DNA from: Cytobacillus gottheilii
GTDB lineage: Bacteria > Bacillota > Bacilli > Bacillales > Cytobacillaceae
Reading direction: 5' to 3'
Length of the DNA: 64,000 nucleotides
NCBI RefSeq assembly: GCF_001636345.1
Contig: NZ_KV440945.1
Coordinates: 4,251,854 to 4,315,853, forward strand
In this document: positions 25,945 through 34,325 of the stretch, in pieces
Position numbering within the stretch: the stretch's first letter is position 1
How the letters are laid out: each line of letters starts with the position of its first letter
Notes under the pieces: model-generated
Told to the model about the DNA's origin: nothing
Database searches by the model: none
The model's input: the letters and a program-made list of their open reading frames with translations, nothing else
Made by a program: the position numbers and the translations under genes

Positions 25945-26901
25945 TTATTTCACAGCCCTTTGAACTGGAACAGGAGTCCTGGCAAGAATACGATCAATGA
26001 CATCCCCCGATGTTATCCCTTCAAATTTTGCTTCAGATTTAAGTATTAACCGGTGCTCAAAAACAGCTGGAGCCAAATATTGAATATCGTCCGGCAGCAC
26101 AAAGTCTCTTCCATTTAAGAAGGCATACGCCTGAGCAGCCTTCATTAATGCGATGGATCCGCGGGGACTTACCCCAAGATAGACATTTCCATGACTTCTA
26201 GTTCGTTCAGCAATTTCAACGATATATCTTTTAATCGTTTCATCTACATGCACTTCTTTCACCTGCATTTGCAAGTCCTTTAGCTCCGCCAAATCAATTG
26301 CCGGCTCTAATTCCTCAAGTGGTGAAAGCCTTTGAACACTATTCAGCACCTCAAGCTCTTCGGCTGCATCAGGGTATCCCATTTTCATTTTTAATAAAAA
26401 ACGGTCCAGCTGTGCTTCTGGAAGCGGATAGGTTCCTTCATATTCAATTGGGTTCTGTGTAGCCATAACAAAGAAAGGTTTCTCTAAACGATGTGTAACA
26501 CCATCAATCGTGACACTGCCTTCCTCCAAACCTTCCAGCAATGCGGATTGTGTCTTGGGAGAAGTACGGTTAATTTCATCAGCCAAAATAATATTCCCCA
26601 TAATTGGACCTGGACGGAATTGAAATTCCATTTCTTTTGGATTATAAATAGAAACACCTGTCACATCAGACGGAAGAAGGTCTGGTGTAAATTGAATTCT
26701 GCGAAATTGCGCTCCTACTGATTTCGCCAGCGTTCTAACCATCATGGTCTTTCCCACACCTGGAACATCCTCGAGCAATACATGACCTTCCGCCAGCAGT
26801 GCAACAAGACTAAGCTCTGCAACCTGACGTTTTCCAATAATAACCTTCTCTATATTCTTGAGCACCCGCTCAATGGCTGGATGCATATTTTCTCTCCCCA
26901 T
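25945..26901 (-). CDS. yeaC: MoxR-family AAA+ ATPase YeaC
   Basis: A 318-residue AAA+ ATPase with Walker A EDVPGVGKTMMVR (about 44-56), Walker B IILADEINRTSPKTQSALLE (about 105-125), sensor-1 FFVMATQNPIEYEGTYPLPEAQLDRF, and a C-terminal lid. These are MoxR chaperone-like ATPases, thought to help activate the partner VWA/DUF58 protein. The ATG follows GGAGG by five bases. First gene of the yeaC-yeaD-yebA unit. Confidence 0.93.
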   Translation of the reverse strand: MGRENMHPAIERVLKNIEKVIIGKRQVAELSLVALLAEGHVLLEDVPGVGKTMMVRTLAKSVGAQFRRIQFTPDLLPSDVTGVSIYNPKEMEFQFRPGPIMGNIILADEINRTSPKTQSALLEGLEEGSVTIDGVTHRLEKPFFVMATQNPIEYEGTYPLPEAQLDRFLLKMKMGYPDAAEELEVLNSVQRLSPLEELEPAIDLAELKDLQMQVKEVHVDETIKRYIVEIAERTRSHGNVYLGVSPRGSIALMKAAQAYAFLNGRDFVLPDDIQYLAPAVFEHRLILKSEAKFEGITSGDVIDRILARTPVPVQRAVK

Positions 26902-27218
26902 AATTACCTCCTAGTCCTCACCTCAGCAAGGAAAATTGTCGAAATGAATCCTCTACCTAATAAATTCTACCTAAATGAACAAAGTCCTGTTGTAAATTCA
27001 AAACGTTGTGAATAATCAGTTGAAATAACACTTCTTTATTATAACAGGAACTGGGAAAAAACTGCTTGCGAAACAGTCTTGAAGATGGGAAGAAAATTCT
27101 GGGCCTTTTTCTTCAGACTAATCTTTGTCTATGATTCAACTCTTTTACTCTACCTTATATTGTCCCTAAAAAAGATCAGTAATTTTTCCCTTAAACATAA
27201 ATGCCTCCTATGTAACAA
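26902..27218. other. Intergenic region upstream of yeaC
   Basis: No convincing coding sequence. On the minus strand GGAGG precedes an ATG that opens only a ten-codon frame (about 27172-27203), likely accidental. The promoter for yeaC should lie here but no clear -35/-10 pair was identified. Confidence 0.4.
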
Positions 27219-27247
27219 TGCGGACTGCCCTCATAGGTCAGTCCGCA
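27219..27247 (-). terminator. Hairpin after the transglutaminase lipoprotein gene
   Basis: TGCGGACTG pairs with CAGTCCGCA, extended by three more pairs beyond one mismatch, with a 3-nt loop. The following bases are only moderately T-rich (TTGTTA), so termination may be weak. Confidence 0.5.
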
Positions 27248-27257
27248 AACTACTAAT

Positions 27258-28961
27258 CTAATATGCAACACCAGTGCGAGTGTGCGTCTTAGCAAACTCA
27301 TCTGGATTTGGTTCAAAATAGTCTTCATTGTATTTTGCTGTAAAAACGCCATCGTCCACATAGCCAGAACCCCATGTCGGATCCATTGTCAGCCAGTTTC
27401 CATCCACCTTCGCTTCTACCCATGCATGATTGCCAGGCAATATGCCGCTTCCTTTCGCCTTACCTTCTATAAATCTAGCTTCAATATCAGCAGCACGCAG
27501 CATGGCGATCGCTAAATACGCATAATCCTGACAAACGCCTTTTTTTAGATCCAGAACTTTCAATGCACTGTCATCCCAATTAAAATTATCTGTTTCATAT
27601 TTTTCAACATCATATGCAATATTTTTAGCTACATATTCATAGACAGCTTTTACTTTTTCCCGCTCACCAGCAATGCCGCCGGTTACTTCCTCTGCCAAGC
27701 TGATGATTTGCGGGTCATCGGACTGCACACCTCTTGATGGCAGAAGATCCCGCTCATCTGGTGCAGTGGAATCAACATGGAACTTCGCGAAGCCAAAGTA
27801 TCGGAAATAGTCACTATTCTCCTCTTTTATCTCAGGAACACTCACCTTCACTTCATATGTGCCCGGACCAAATCTTAGATGAAAGGAATCATTAAATTGG
27901 TAATCCTCAACAGGTATGACATCCAACGCTTCATCTTCCCCTTTTTTGGTTGTGATATAGATATGATCTGTTTCAGGACCAAATTCTGCGTTAGGGTCAA
28001 TCGTTCCTTTTACCTCATAGACTCCATCTGTCTCTTCTCCTCCATATTGAGGAAAATCAAGAGTTACTCCACGCTCCATATATGTCTTTGAGTATTCAAT
28101 CGGCTCCATTATCTGATCTGACTCGTTATCTATTAAAAGCGTTGTTGCCGTTTGGTAATAATTTTCCCGCTCTTCATCTGGCACAAGCACTTCAAGCTCG
28201 TGAAGGCCTGCTCCATAGAAAAGAGGAACGTCATATGAAAACTCGCCGCCATCGAGCGGGATTACATGCTTCCATGTCTCGCTGTCTTTCCGCAGCACAA
28301 GCATTAAGGTGTCATCATCTGTTAATTCCGTCACTGCTCCTTTTAAGGAGAATATCTCATCTTCCTGCAAATAACTTGTGTCGCCTTCAAGGTTCAATCC
28401 GGCTTCAAATCCAAAAGGCGTATAGCTGATATCCCTATTCATATCTGGATTCACATTTTCAACTGTAAATTTAGCTGTATCATAATAATAGTTATCACGA
28501 TCCATACTCGGCACCTGAACCTCGACACGATACTCTCCTTCACCGTTAAAGAAGCGAATATCCTGTTTAAATTCCCCATCAGCAATCGGTGCATAATACT
28601 CATGCTTATCACCCGCAGGGCCTTCCTCGTCTGCATAAATTTTTATCCAAACGTAGTCTGACTTCAACTCAGCATGCTTTTCAATTGTGCCTTCAACGGT
28701 TACCTTGCCGTTTGCAGCAAAATGCTTATATGCAGGCTCGGCAATCTTCGCTCCTACTTCTTCGCTATAAGAAGTTAGCTCAAGCGGTTCGAGCTCCAGT
28801 TCCTCATTTTTCTCTTGTGCTAACTGGTCATATTGATCAGCCTTCTCTGTCTCCTCTTCTTCTTGGTTATTAGTGCTATCAGTTTTATCAGCACAGCCAG
28901 CTAAAAGAAGCAAACACGCCGATAAAAAGAGCATGAATAACCATGGTGCTTTTTTAATCAT
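27258..28961 (-). CDS. Transglutaminase-like lipoprotein with repeated Ig-like segments
   Basis: A 567-residue lipoprotein: signal peptide with lipobox LLAGC (Cys22) followed by an acidic linker. Three similar segments follow, each ending in a phrase such as YYYDTAKFTVEN, YYQTATTLLIDN and YFRYFGFAKFHVDS, suggesting tandem Ig-like domains of about 110 residues. The C-terminal 150 residues are transglutaminase-like, with KKGVCQDYAYLAIAMLRAADIEARFIEG (catalytic Cys), GNHAWVEAKVDGNW (His) and TMDPTWGSG (Asp), so the triad is intact. Probably a cell-surface enzyme or protease-like protein; substrate unknown. AGGGAGG precedes the ATG. Confidence 0.85.
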   Translation of the reverse strand: MIKKAPWLFMLFLSACLLLLAGCADKTDSTNNQEEEETEKADQYDQLAQEKNEELELEPLELTSYSEEVGAKIAEPAYKHFAANGKVTVEGTIEKHAELKSDYVWIKIYADEEGPAGDKHEYYAPIADGEFKQDIRFFNGEGEYRVEVQVPSMDRDNYYYDTAKFTVENVNPDMNRDISYTPFGFEAGLNLEGDTSYLQEDEIFSLKGAVTELTDDDTLMLVLRKDSETWKHVIPLDGGEFSYDVPLFYGAGLHELEVLVPDEERENYYQTATTLLIDNESDQIMEPIEYSKTYMERGVTLDFPQYGGEETDGVYEVKGTIDPNAEFGPETDHIYITTKKGEDEALDVIPVEDYQFNDSFHLRFGPGTYEVKVSVPEIKEENSDYFRYFGFAKFHVDSTAPDERDLLPSRGVQSDDPQIISLAEEVTGGIAGEREKVKAVYEYVAKNIAYDVEKYETDNFNWDDSALKVLDLKKGVCQDYAYLAIAMLRAADIEARFIEGKAKGSGILPGNHAWVEAKVDGNWLTMDPTWGSGYVDDGVFTAKYNEDYFEPNPDEFAKTHTRTGVAY

Positions 28962-29098
28962 GTTTTTCCTCCCTTTGCGCTTATTTCTTATGTATGTTTA
29001 CGGAATTTCAGTAGAAAGGTTTCTGGGTAAAATTAACTAATCCCGGTTTTATCACGTGAACTAAATGATTAGCAGGCTGGCATGGTGAAAAACTTAGT

Positions 29099-29398
29099 CT
29101 ATTCTCCAATTAAAGACATTCCTAATCGATAGGATATAAACCCAATTCCCAGCACAATCCCAAAAATAACAGACTTTCTGTTTACCCTCTTTTTCCCTTC
29201 AGCATCAGGTTACACCGCGGTTCCGATCATAATGAGACCAATGATCATAAAAGGAAATGCAACACCAACATGTAAAAGGAACATATCCCCAGTCATTTTT
29301 CCTTCTTTTTGTTCCTCTAGGTAAAGTCCTCCAAGGGAGATCCCATAGATTGCAAGATTATATAAAATTGATAAGATTAATAAAGTTCGTTTTGTCAT
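29099..29398 (-). pseudogene. Small membrane protein gene broken by an in-frame TAA
   Basis: Codons 1-62 encode MTKRTLLILSILYNLAIYG... and stop at a TAA (29210-29212). The same frame continues as PDAEGKKRVNRKSVIFGIVLGIGF...SLIGE to a TAG at 29099, for exactly 100 codons. The adjacent intact gene at 29524-29823 is also 100 codons and aligns throughout, with AISPNRNGDDRVNKKSVLFGIVLTIGF at the matching position. The TAA stands where the paralogue has a Ser codon, so one base change (TCA to TAA) could explain it. A sequencing error or a shortened functional protein are alternatives. Confidence 0.75.
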
Positions 29399-29523
29399 TT
29401 AATAACCTCGCTTTCACAAAGGTCTCTTTTATAAAAGATGAATTAATCACCGCCATCCCTAATCCATAAGATAATATGTTCGAAATTATAAATTCTTCCG
29501 CACCTTATTTACACAGATTTAAT

Positions 29524-29823
29524 TTAATCATTAATGAATGACATCCCCACTCGATATCCCAGGAATCCAATCGTCAATACGATTCCAAACAATACAGACT
29601 TTTTATTCACCCTATCATCGCCATTCCTATTAGGAGATATAGCTACCCCAGTCATAATAACACCAATTATCATAAACGGAATTGTAGGAAAGGCTATATA
29701 TAGAGCTGATTCTCTGGATATTTCGCCATTTGCTTTTTCCTCGAAATAAAGAGGGAGCATAATCCCAAGCCAAATAACCGCGTTATAAATAATTGAAATG
29801 ATTAGTAAAGTTCTTTTTTTCAT
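29524..29823 (-). CDS. Small three-segment membrane protein
   Basis: A 99-residue protein with hydrophobic segments at about 5-25, 42-65 and 75-92. I do not recognise the family. It is a tandem paralogue of the broken gene just downstream: both start M(T/K)KRTLL, share PFMIIG(V/L)IM, and have the same codon number. Function unknown. No clear promoter was seen. Confidence 0.7.
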   Translation of the reverse strand: MKKRTLLIISIIYNAVIWLGIMLPLYFEEKANGEISRESALYIAFPTIPFMIIGVIMTGVAISPNRNGDDRVNKKSVLFGIVLTIGFLGYRVGMSFIND

Positions 29824-29927
29824 TAAATGACCTACTTTTTTTCAAAGTTTATCTCTTTGATTAAGCTGCCGCACCAAACACAGTTATATTATAGAAGATT
29901 AAAATTCTATAATATAAACTCCTGCTT

Positions 29928-30494
29928 TTACTCTGACCGTTTCAATGTCAAACGAAAACTTGCGTGAGCTAAAGCAATCACAATAAGAAACAAAACAAAC
30001 ACAATAGTTAATACAAGGCTTGCCCCGAAACCATTTACAGACCAATACCCAATCGCCGCAGCCGCCGCGCTTCCCAAATAGGCAAAGGAAACAATCGTCT
30101 TCCCAATCTTCGTACGAGGTTCATTTGCTTCTGTTAGGACAAAATTCGGGAATCTAAGTGCAATAAAAATGGTTAAGATTAACATCACGAGCAACATGCT
30201 TGAAATCACGACGCCACCGCCGGCTCTTATGATCGTCAAAGCCATAAACACAGAAGTAAGGTCAAGATAAATTACTGCAGCCAATCCTCTAAACCCTAAA
30301 TAATAATGCCACTTTTTTATCTTCATCAAAACTGATAATACAATCATCAAAAAGATCACTGCACTGCCAATAACCACGGCAAGGGGCTCTGCTTCTGGAT
30401 AGAACATAAAACCTAAAATCGCTAAACTTGGTAAGATCCATAGATAGATTATATTATCAGCCAGCGGAACCTCACGGAATGCTCCTAAGTTCAC
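29928..30494 (-). CDS. Membrane protein of unknown function
   Basis: A 188-residue hydrophobic protein with about six predicted membrane segments and a cytoplasmic tail ending in basic residues. I chose the GTG at 30494 (MNLGAFREVPLADN...) because AGAGGTG lies six bases upstream; an earlier GTG overlaps this ribosome site. Not recognised. It sits between the Tad locus terminator and the small paralogous genes and appears to be its own unit. Confidence 0.65.
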   Translation of the reverse strand: MNLGAFREVPLADNIIYLWILPSLAILGFMFYPEAEPLAVVIGSAVIFLMIVLSVLMKIKKWHYYLGFRGLAAVIYLDLTSVFMALTIIRAGGGVVISSMLLVMLILTIFIALRFPNFVLTEANEPRTKIGKTIVSFAYLGSAAAAAIGYWSVNGFGASLVLTIVFVLFLIVIALAHASFRLTLKRSE

Positions 30495-30570
30495 TATAAA
30501 CACCTCTATTTTCTTAAAAAAGACAGCCAGACTGTTTAGCGATCCGCTAATAGAAAGGACACTGAATGTG

Positions 30571-30610
30571 AAAAAAGAACTGAACCTGCTGCAAATAAAG
30601 GTCAGTTCTT
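30571..30610 (-). terminator. Terminator at the end of the Tad locus
   Basis: On the minus strand AAGAACTGACC pairs with GGTTCAGTTCTT, followed by TTTTTT, just after the tadG-like stop. It marks the 3' end of the Tad-type gene set. Confidence 0.85.
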
Positions 30611-30620
30611 CCGTTTGATC

Positions 30621-31328
30621 TTATTCTGATTCTTCTTCAGGGATTTCTGGGAAGCTCATGCCGCTTGCATATACATTTTCCATATAAGCAAGAGTTGGTC
30701 CATACCCTTTTTGCGGAATATCTTCTATAAATCTGGAAATATACTTATTATCCGAAACAGATTCAAATCGAACCGTTGATTCCACCTCAACACGCCATTT
30801 ATCAAGAGAAAATGAGATCACTGTGTCCTCTGTTCTGGCATGATTACTGTTAATAACATTCATGACAGCCGAACGAACTAAAGCTTCTGCACCAACTTTC
30901 GTTTCTGATAATTCTCTTCTTAATTCTTGTTTTAAAAAACCATTCCAATTTAACCTGCTTTTTGTCAAAATATCGTTTGCCGCTTCAATATAGGCAGCCG
31001 ACTCATCACGGCCGCTGTTTACATATTCATTCTTTTTCTCTTCAATTAAGGCGGAGATCGGCTTTCCATCTGCTAATTCATTTTCATGCAATTCTCTTAT
31101 TAACAAGTAGTTCGGATTTCTTTCATAGTTCTCAATGGCTTGTGCTGTATTTTCTATGAGTACTGCCGTTCCTGCTAAAGCGGCCTGCTCTGCGGAAAGA
31201 CTGCTATGCTCTTTTACAATATAGACTTTTACTATATTAATCGTCAGGACAAATATGATTGCCACGATCCCAAGGAGCCACAGCATGAAAATCGCGGCAT
31301 TTCCTCTTTCATTATTCAGCCACTTCAT
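30621..31328 (-). CDS. TadG/TadE-like pseudopilin
   Basis: A 235-residue protein beginning MKWLNNERGNAAIFMLWLLGIVAIIFVLTINIVK, i.e. a short basic leader with ERGN before a single long hydrophobic helix, the pattern of Tad pilus minor pseudopilins (TadE/TadF/TadG). The remaining residues are hydrophilic with predicted extracytoplasmic placement, containing YIEAANDILTKSRLNWNGF and ending in acidic residues. Its ATG overlaps the tadE-like stop (4 bp). It lies at the end of the Tad gene series. Confidence 0.75.
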   Translation of the reverse strand: MKWLNNERGNAAIFMLWLLGIVAIIFVLTINIVKVYIVKEHSSLSAEQAALAGTAVLIENTAQAIENYERNPNYLLIRELHENELADGKPISALIEEKKNEYVNSGRDESAAYIEAANDILTKSRLNWNGFLKQELRRELSETKVGAEALVRSAVMNVINSNHARTEDTVISFSLDKWRVEVESTVRFESVSDNKYISRFIEDIPQKGYGPTLAYMENVYASGMSFPEIPEEESE

Positions 31329-31735
31329 TCTGTATACAAAACCTTTCCAAATGCTTCTTCATTTAGGTCGAAGGTTGCCTGCTCCCTCCACCGATCCGGT
31401 ACAAAGCTTAATTTGTGCTCTGTGTACAGAACAAGCTTGAAATCACCGTTATTCGAATATTCCCGAATTAAATTTTTATAGGATAAAACACTGCTGGATC
31501 CAATTGATTCCTGCGCTGTTTGAATTGCTTCCTGAAGATCATTGGTAGCTGCATAGGTCTTCGCTGCGTCATTCGCTGCCGTTTTAGCGGTGAAGACTGC
31601 ATAACCTGTGCCAACCACTTGCCAAAGGAGCAAGAAGAATAGAAAGAAAAACGGCAAAATCCCTAAGAATTCTAAACTAATTGCCCCATCCTCATTTTGC
31701 CATTTGGGGCGCAAGAGCTTTTTCATTGATATCAA
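31325..31735 (-). CDS. TadE-like pseudopilin
   Basis: A 136-residue protein with NEDGAISLEFLGILPFFFLFFLLLWQ, the TadE-type leader-plus-helix (residues about 13-40), where Glu follows the processing site as in type IV-like pilins. The body contains AANDAAKTYAATNDLQEAI. It starts either at the TTG (31735) close after AGGGG or at an ATG three codons on; the choice is uncertain. It overlaps the upstream membrane-protein gene by about 40 bp. Confidence 0.8.
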   Translation of the reverse strand: MISMKKLLRPKWQNEDGAISLEFLGILPFFFLFFLLLWQVVGTGYAVFTAKTAANDAAKTYAATNDLQEAIQTAQESIGSSSVLSYKNLIREYSNNGDFKLVLYTEHKLSFVPDRWREQATFDLNEEAFGKVLYTE

Positions 31736-32162
31736 CGTCCCCTAACCTGTTCAATTTATACTGGATATACCAAACATGAAATAATACAAGAAGCCAAGAG
31801 GCAAATAATTTTTCCTCATATGCATCTTCTATAATTGTTTTTAAACGAAAGACAGAATAATAGAGTATTCCTAAGAAATAATAGGAAAATATCATATCAA
31901 TTGAATCAAAAAGGGCTACTCCATATGGTGTCAGAAAAATTGGACCAATAAACTTATATAAAAAGGATAATGAGAGAAGAACAAGAAAGACTCCCCACCA
32001 CTTAAACGGGATATACCCAGAACCTTCATACTCTCTTATGGCGTGGCGTCTGCTTAAGAACCAGTAGGCTAAATACACACCTAGAGTTAAAATTGAAAAT
32101 AATACAACTAACGCAACATGCACTTGTTTAAACCCGGTTTCTGTTTGTTCTGTTTCTGTCAT
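31692..32162 (-). CDS. DUF4234-like membrane protein
   Basis: A 156-residue protein with four to five membrane segments. The phrase LFSILTLGVYLAYWFLSRRHAIREYEGSG resembles DUF4234 proteins (TLG-Y-x-W). I chose the ATG at 32162, since AAGGTG lies six bases upstream and the earlier GTG is inside that site. It overlaps the tadE-like gene by about 40 bp. Role in the Tad locus unknown. Confidence 0.65.
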   Translation of the reverse strand: MTETEQTETGFKQVHVALVVLFSILTLGVYLAYWFLSRRHAIREYEGSGYIPFKWWGVFLVLLSLSFLYKFIGPIFLTPYGVALFDSIDMIFSYYFLGILYYSVFRLKTIIEDAYEEKLFASWLLVLFHVWYIQYKLNRLGDVDINEKALAPQMAK

Positions 32163-32176
32163 TTTCTTCACCTTCT

Positions 32177-32821
32177 TTACGCAAAATCTTTTCGATATTT
32201 AAACGTTAAATAGAAATATACTACCGGAAAAATGAGTGAATTAATTAAGGCACGAAGAACAATAAAGACCAGTGTGTTATTCTCAAAGCCTCCAAGCAAG
32301 TATAACGATCCTGACCAAACGAGCACATTCAAGGAAACAATAATGAGAACATCGATAAATAAAAATATATGCTCTCTTTTAATAATCTCCCAAACCCCTT
32401 GCATCGCATCCTTAATACTTTCGCGATCCGCATATAATGGAAAAAGTAGAATAATCAGCACTGCTATTAAACTTGGAATAAAGAGGAGTAGGGATCCGAA
32501 CATTCCAATTGCGAAAAATACAATCGTAATGGCAGCCACAAATCCGAATTTCATGATAAAAAAAGACAGAATTTGCTTTAAATTCACCTCTTGTTCAGTT
32601 CGATCCATTTTAGCTATGAGAAAAAAGGGAGGGAATAAAATAGTGAAGTTTAAAACCCATAATGCTAAAGCAGGAATGTTTGCATATTCCAGTGTATTTA
32701 AATTCATTATGTAAACAATCGCAGCATAGTTAAAGAACGTAATTGGCACAACTAAGATTAAACATATCAGCAGTATATTGATGATATTTCGATTGTATAG
32801 GTCCGCTACATCTCTAAGCAT
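32177..32821 (-). CDS. Multi-pass membrane protein in the Tad locus
   Basis: A 214-residue protein with about six membrane segments. The pattern (long helices, then YADRESIKDAMQGVWEIIKREH) resembles DUF975 / glycerophosphoryl-diester-phosphodiesterase membrane-domain-type proteins, but I cannot assign it firmly. GGGGGAG precedes the ATG. It overlaps the upstream membrane-protein gene by 8 bp, so they are co-transcribed. Confidence 0.6.
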   Translation of the reverse strand: MLRDVADLYNRNIINILLICLILVVPITFFNYAAIVYIMNLNTLEYANIPALALWVLNFTILFPPFFLIAKMDRTEQEVNLKQILSFFIMKFGFVAAITIVFFAIGMFGSLLLFIPSLIAVLIILLFPLYADRESIKDAMQGVWEIIKREHIFLFIDVLIIVSLNVLVWSGSLYLLGGFENNTLVFIVLRALINSLIFPVVYFYLTFKYRKDFA

Positions 32822-33191
32822 AGGTTTCTCCCCCTCTCTTCTCCATTATTTTTACCGTTACGAATGTTGCCAGCAGTGACAATGCTGTGTTGTAAACCAG
32901 GCTGCTGTTGATTTCAGCTGGGTCAGCCAAAACCATAACATCCAGCAAATAGATGGCGGCAACTAAGTTTAAAACTGTTAACGTGACACTTAGCATAAAA
33001 CTTGAAAAATACGGCGTTTTTTTATTCCACATAGGTGCCAATACTCCGGCTAACAGATAACAAAAGAAATACATTATAGCCAGCAAAGCTCCCATATGAT
33101 TAAGTCCCACGAAACCCAAAACAAAGGAAAGGGCGATAAACACAAGTAAAACAATGCCTAACGTTTTTAAAAAACCGGAGAAACTAAACAT
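32814..33191 (-). CDS. Small membrane protein in the Tad locus
   Basis: A 125-residue protein with four predicted membrane segments (about 8-30, 35-55, 62-82, 98-118). Not recognised. GGGGGTG lies six bases before the ATG. It is the first gene after the 52-bp tandem-repeat array and overlaps the next gene. Confidence 0.6.
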   Translation of the reverse strand: MFSFSGFLKTLGIVLLVFIALSFVLGFVGLNHMGALLAIMYFFCYLLAGVLAPMWNKKTPYFSSFMLSVTLTVLNLVAAIYLLDVMVLADPAEINSSLVYNTALSLLATFVTVKIMEKRGGETYA

Positions 33192-33256
33192 CTCTTACAC
33201 CCCCGTATTCAAAGAAATTTTCACCTAACAGCTGGCTGCACCTAATTATTGCAGCT

Positions 33257-33712
33257 TATTACGATTTAAATATGACTCTATTTTCCATTTTATGGTGTTT
33301 CGAGGCGTGATTACCGCTTAAACATGACTCTCTTTTCCAAGTTTTAGTGTTTCGTGTCTCGATTACGCCTTAAACACGACTCCCTTTTCTAGGTTTTGGT
33401 GTTTCGTGTCTCGATTACGCCTTAAACACGACTCCCTTTTCCAGGTTTTGGTGTTTCGTGTCTCGGTTACGCCTTAAACATGACTCCAATTCCCAGGTGT
33501 TGGTGTTTCGTGTCTCGATTACGCCTTAAACACCACTCCAATTCCCAAGTTTTGGTTTTTCATGTCTCGATTACGCCTTAAACACGACTCCAATTCCCAA
33601 GTTTTGGTGTTTCCTGTATCGATTACGCCTTAAACATGACTCCAATTCCCAGGTGTTGGTGTTTCATGTCTCGATTACGCCTTAAACACCACTCCTTTTC
33701 CAGGTTTTGATT
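33257..33712. repeat. 52-bp direct tandem repeat array, about 8.5 copies
   Basis: Contiguous near-identical units share GTGTTTCGTGTCTCGATTAC, GCCTTAAACACGACTCC and AATTCCCAAGTTTTG (or a TTTTCCAGG variant). The period is 52 bp; the first copies are the most divergent. Each unit has GTGTTT and AAACAC about 20 bp apart, able to form a small stem. There are no unique spacers, so this is not CRISPR. It fills the gap between two membrane-protein genes of the Tad locus. Confidence 0.93.
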
Positions 33713-33722
33713 TTAATAGCAC

Positions 33723-34325
33723 CTATTTTAATTCAGCTGGCTTTTTTAATAATGCTGTTGACACAAAAGTCAGTAATAAACCCAGCAAATAAGCAAATGT
33801 TGCAACAAAAAAGGCGCCCGAATGATCATTCATGCTCGCTAAAATAACCATCTCCTGGCCATATCGGAAGGAGAAAGCCCCAACAATCAAAAAGATCACC
33901 AGCACAAGCATGACACCGAGATATAATTTGGACTTCTGCGGATTATAGAAGGCTTGAAAAATAACTTCTTTCCTATAAAGCGCATATGCGACTACAAGCA
34001 AGTATGCGATCAAGATTAGCCAAAATGGTACGCCCTCTGTTAAACGGAATAAAGGGAACACCGCAAATAATCCCAATGTAGCTACGAGTAAAAAAGCTGT
34101 TAAGGAATTAAACCGGACAATCTCCATATCCTTCTTCCACCAAGTCCAGGCGATCACAGTCTCAATCGCTGTAATCAGCATGAATAACAAAAAGATATTA
34201 AGTGACCCCGAGGGGATTAGGCTCAAAATAGTCCCCATTAAGAGGTTTGAGCCTAATAAATACATGCCATTTCCATCAAAGAATTTCTTTGCTGTTCTCT
34301 CTACATCTTTAACCAAATAAACCAC
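33723..34325 (-). CDS. Six-segment membrane protein next to the repeat protein
   Basis: A 200-residue protein with about six membrane segments (from about residue 24 to 190), starting MVYLVKDVERTAKKFFDG. Not recognised. It starts inside the end of the hexapeptide-repeat protein gene (17-bp overlap); the start may be GTG at 34325 or TTG three codons later, where GGGTGG is better placed. The overlap suggests that it is translated with, and may serve, the repeat protein (for example as an immunity or export partner); that role is inference. Confidence 0.6.
   Translation of the reverse strand: MVYLVKDVERTAKKFFDGNGMYLLGSNLLMGTILSLIPSGSLNIFLLFMLITAIETVIAWTWWKKDMEIVRFNSLTAFLLVATLGLFAVFPLFRLTEGVPFWLILIAYLLVVAYALYRKEVIFQAFYNPQKSKLYLGVMLVLVIFLIVGAFSFRYGQEMVILASMNDHSGAFFVATFAYLLGLLLTFVSTALLKKPAELK

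Noticed and set aside
27079..27261. 60-residue hydrophobic plus-strand protein
   Set aside because: No ribosome site, overlaps the terminator hairpin and the end of the lipoprotein gene; no family resemblance.
22529..28961. Link between the two transglutaminase genes as a duplicated pair
   Set aside because: Only the catalytic motifs are shared; domain order, anchoring and length differ, so a recent duplication is not supported.
29210..29398. Independent 62-residue gene
   Set aside because: The frame continues beyond the TAA with clear homology to the neighbouring 99-residue protein, so a nonsense-broken gene is the better reading.
33257..33712. CRISPR array
   Set aside because: Units of 52 bp are contiguous and similar over their whole length, with no unique spacers and no cas genes.
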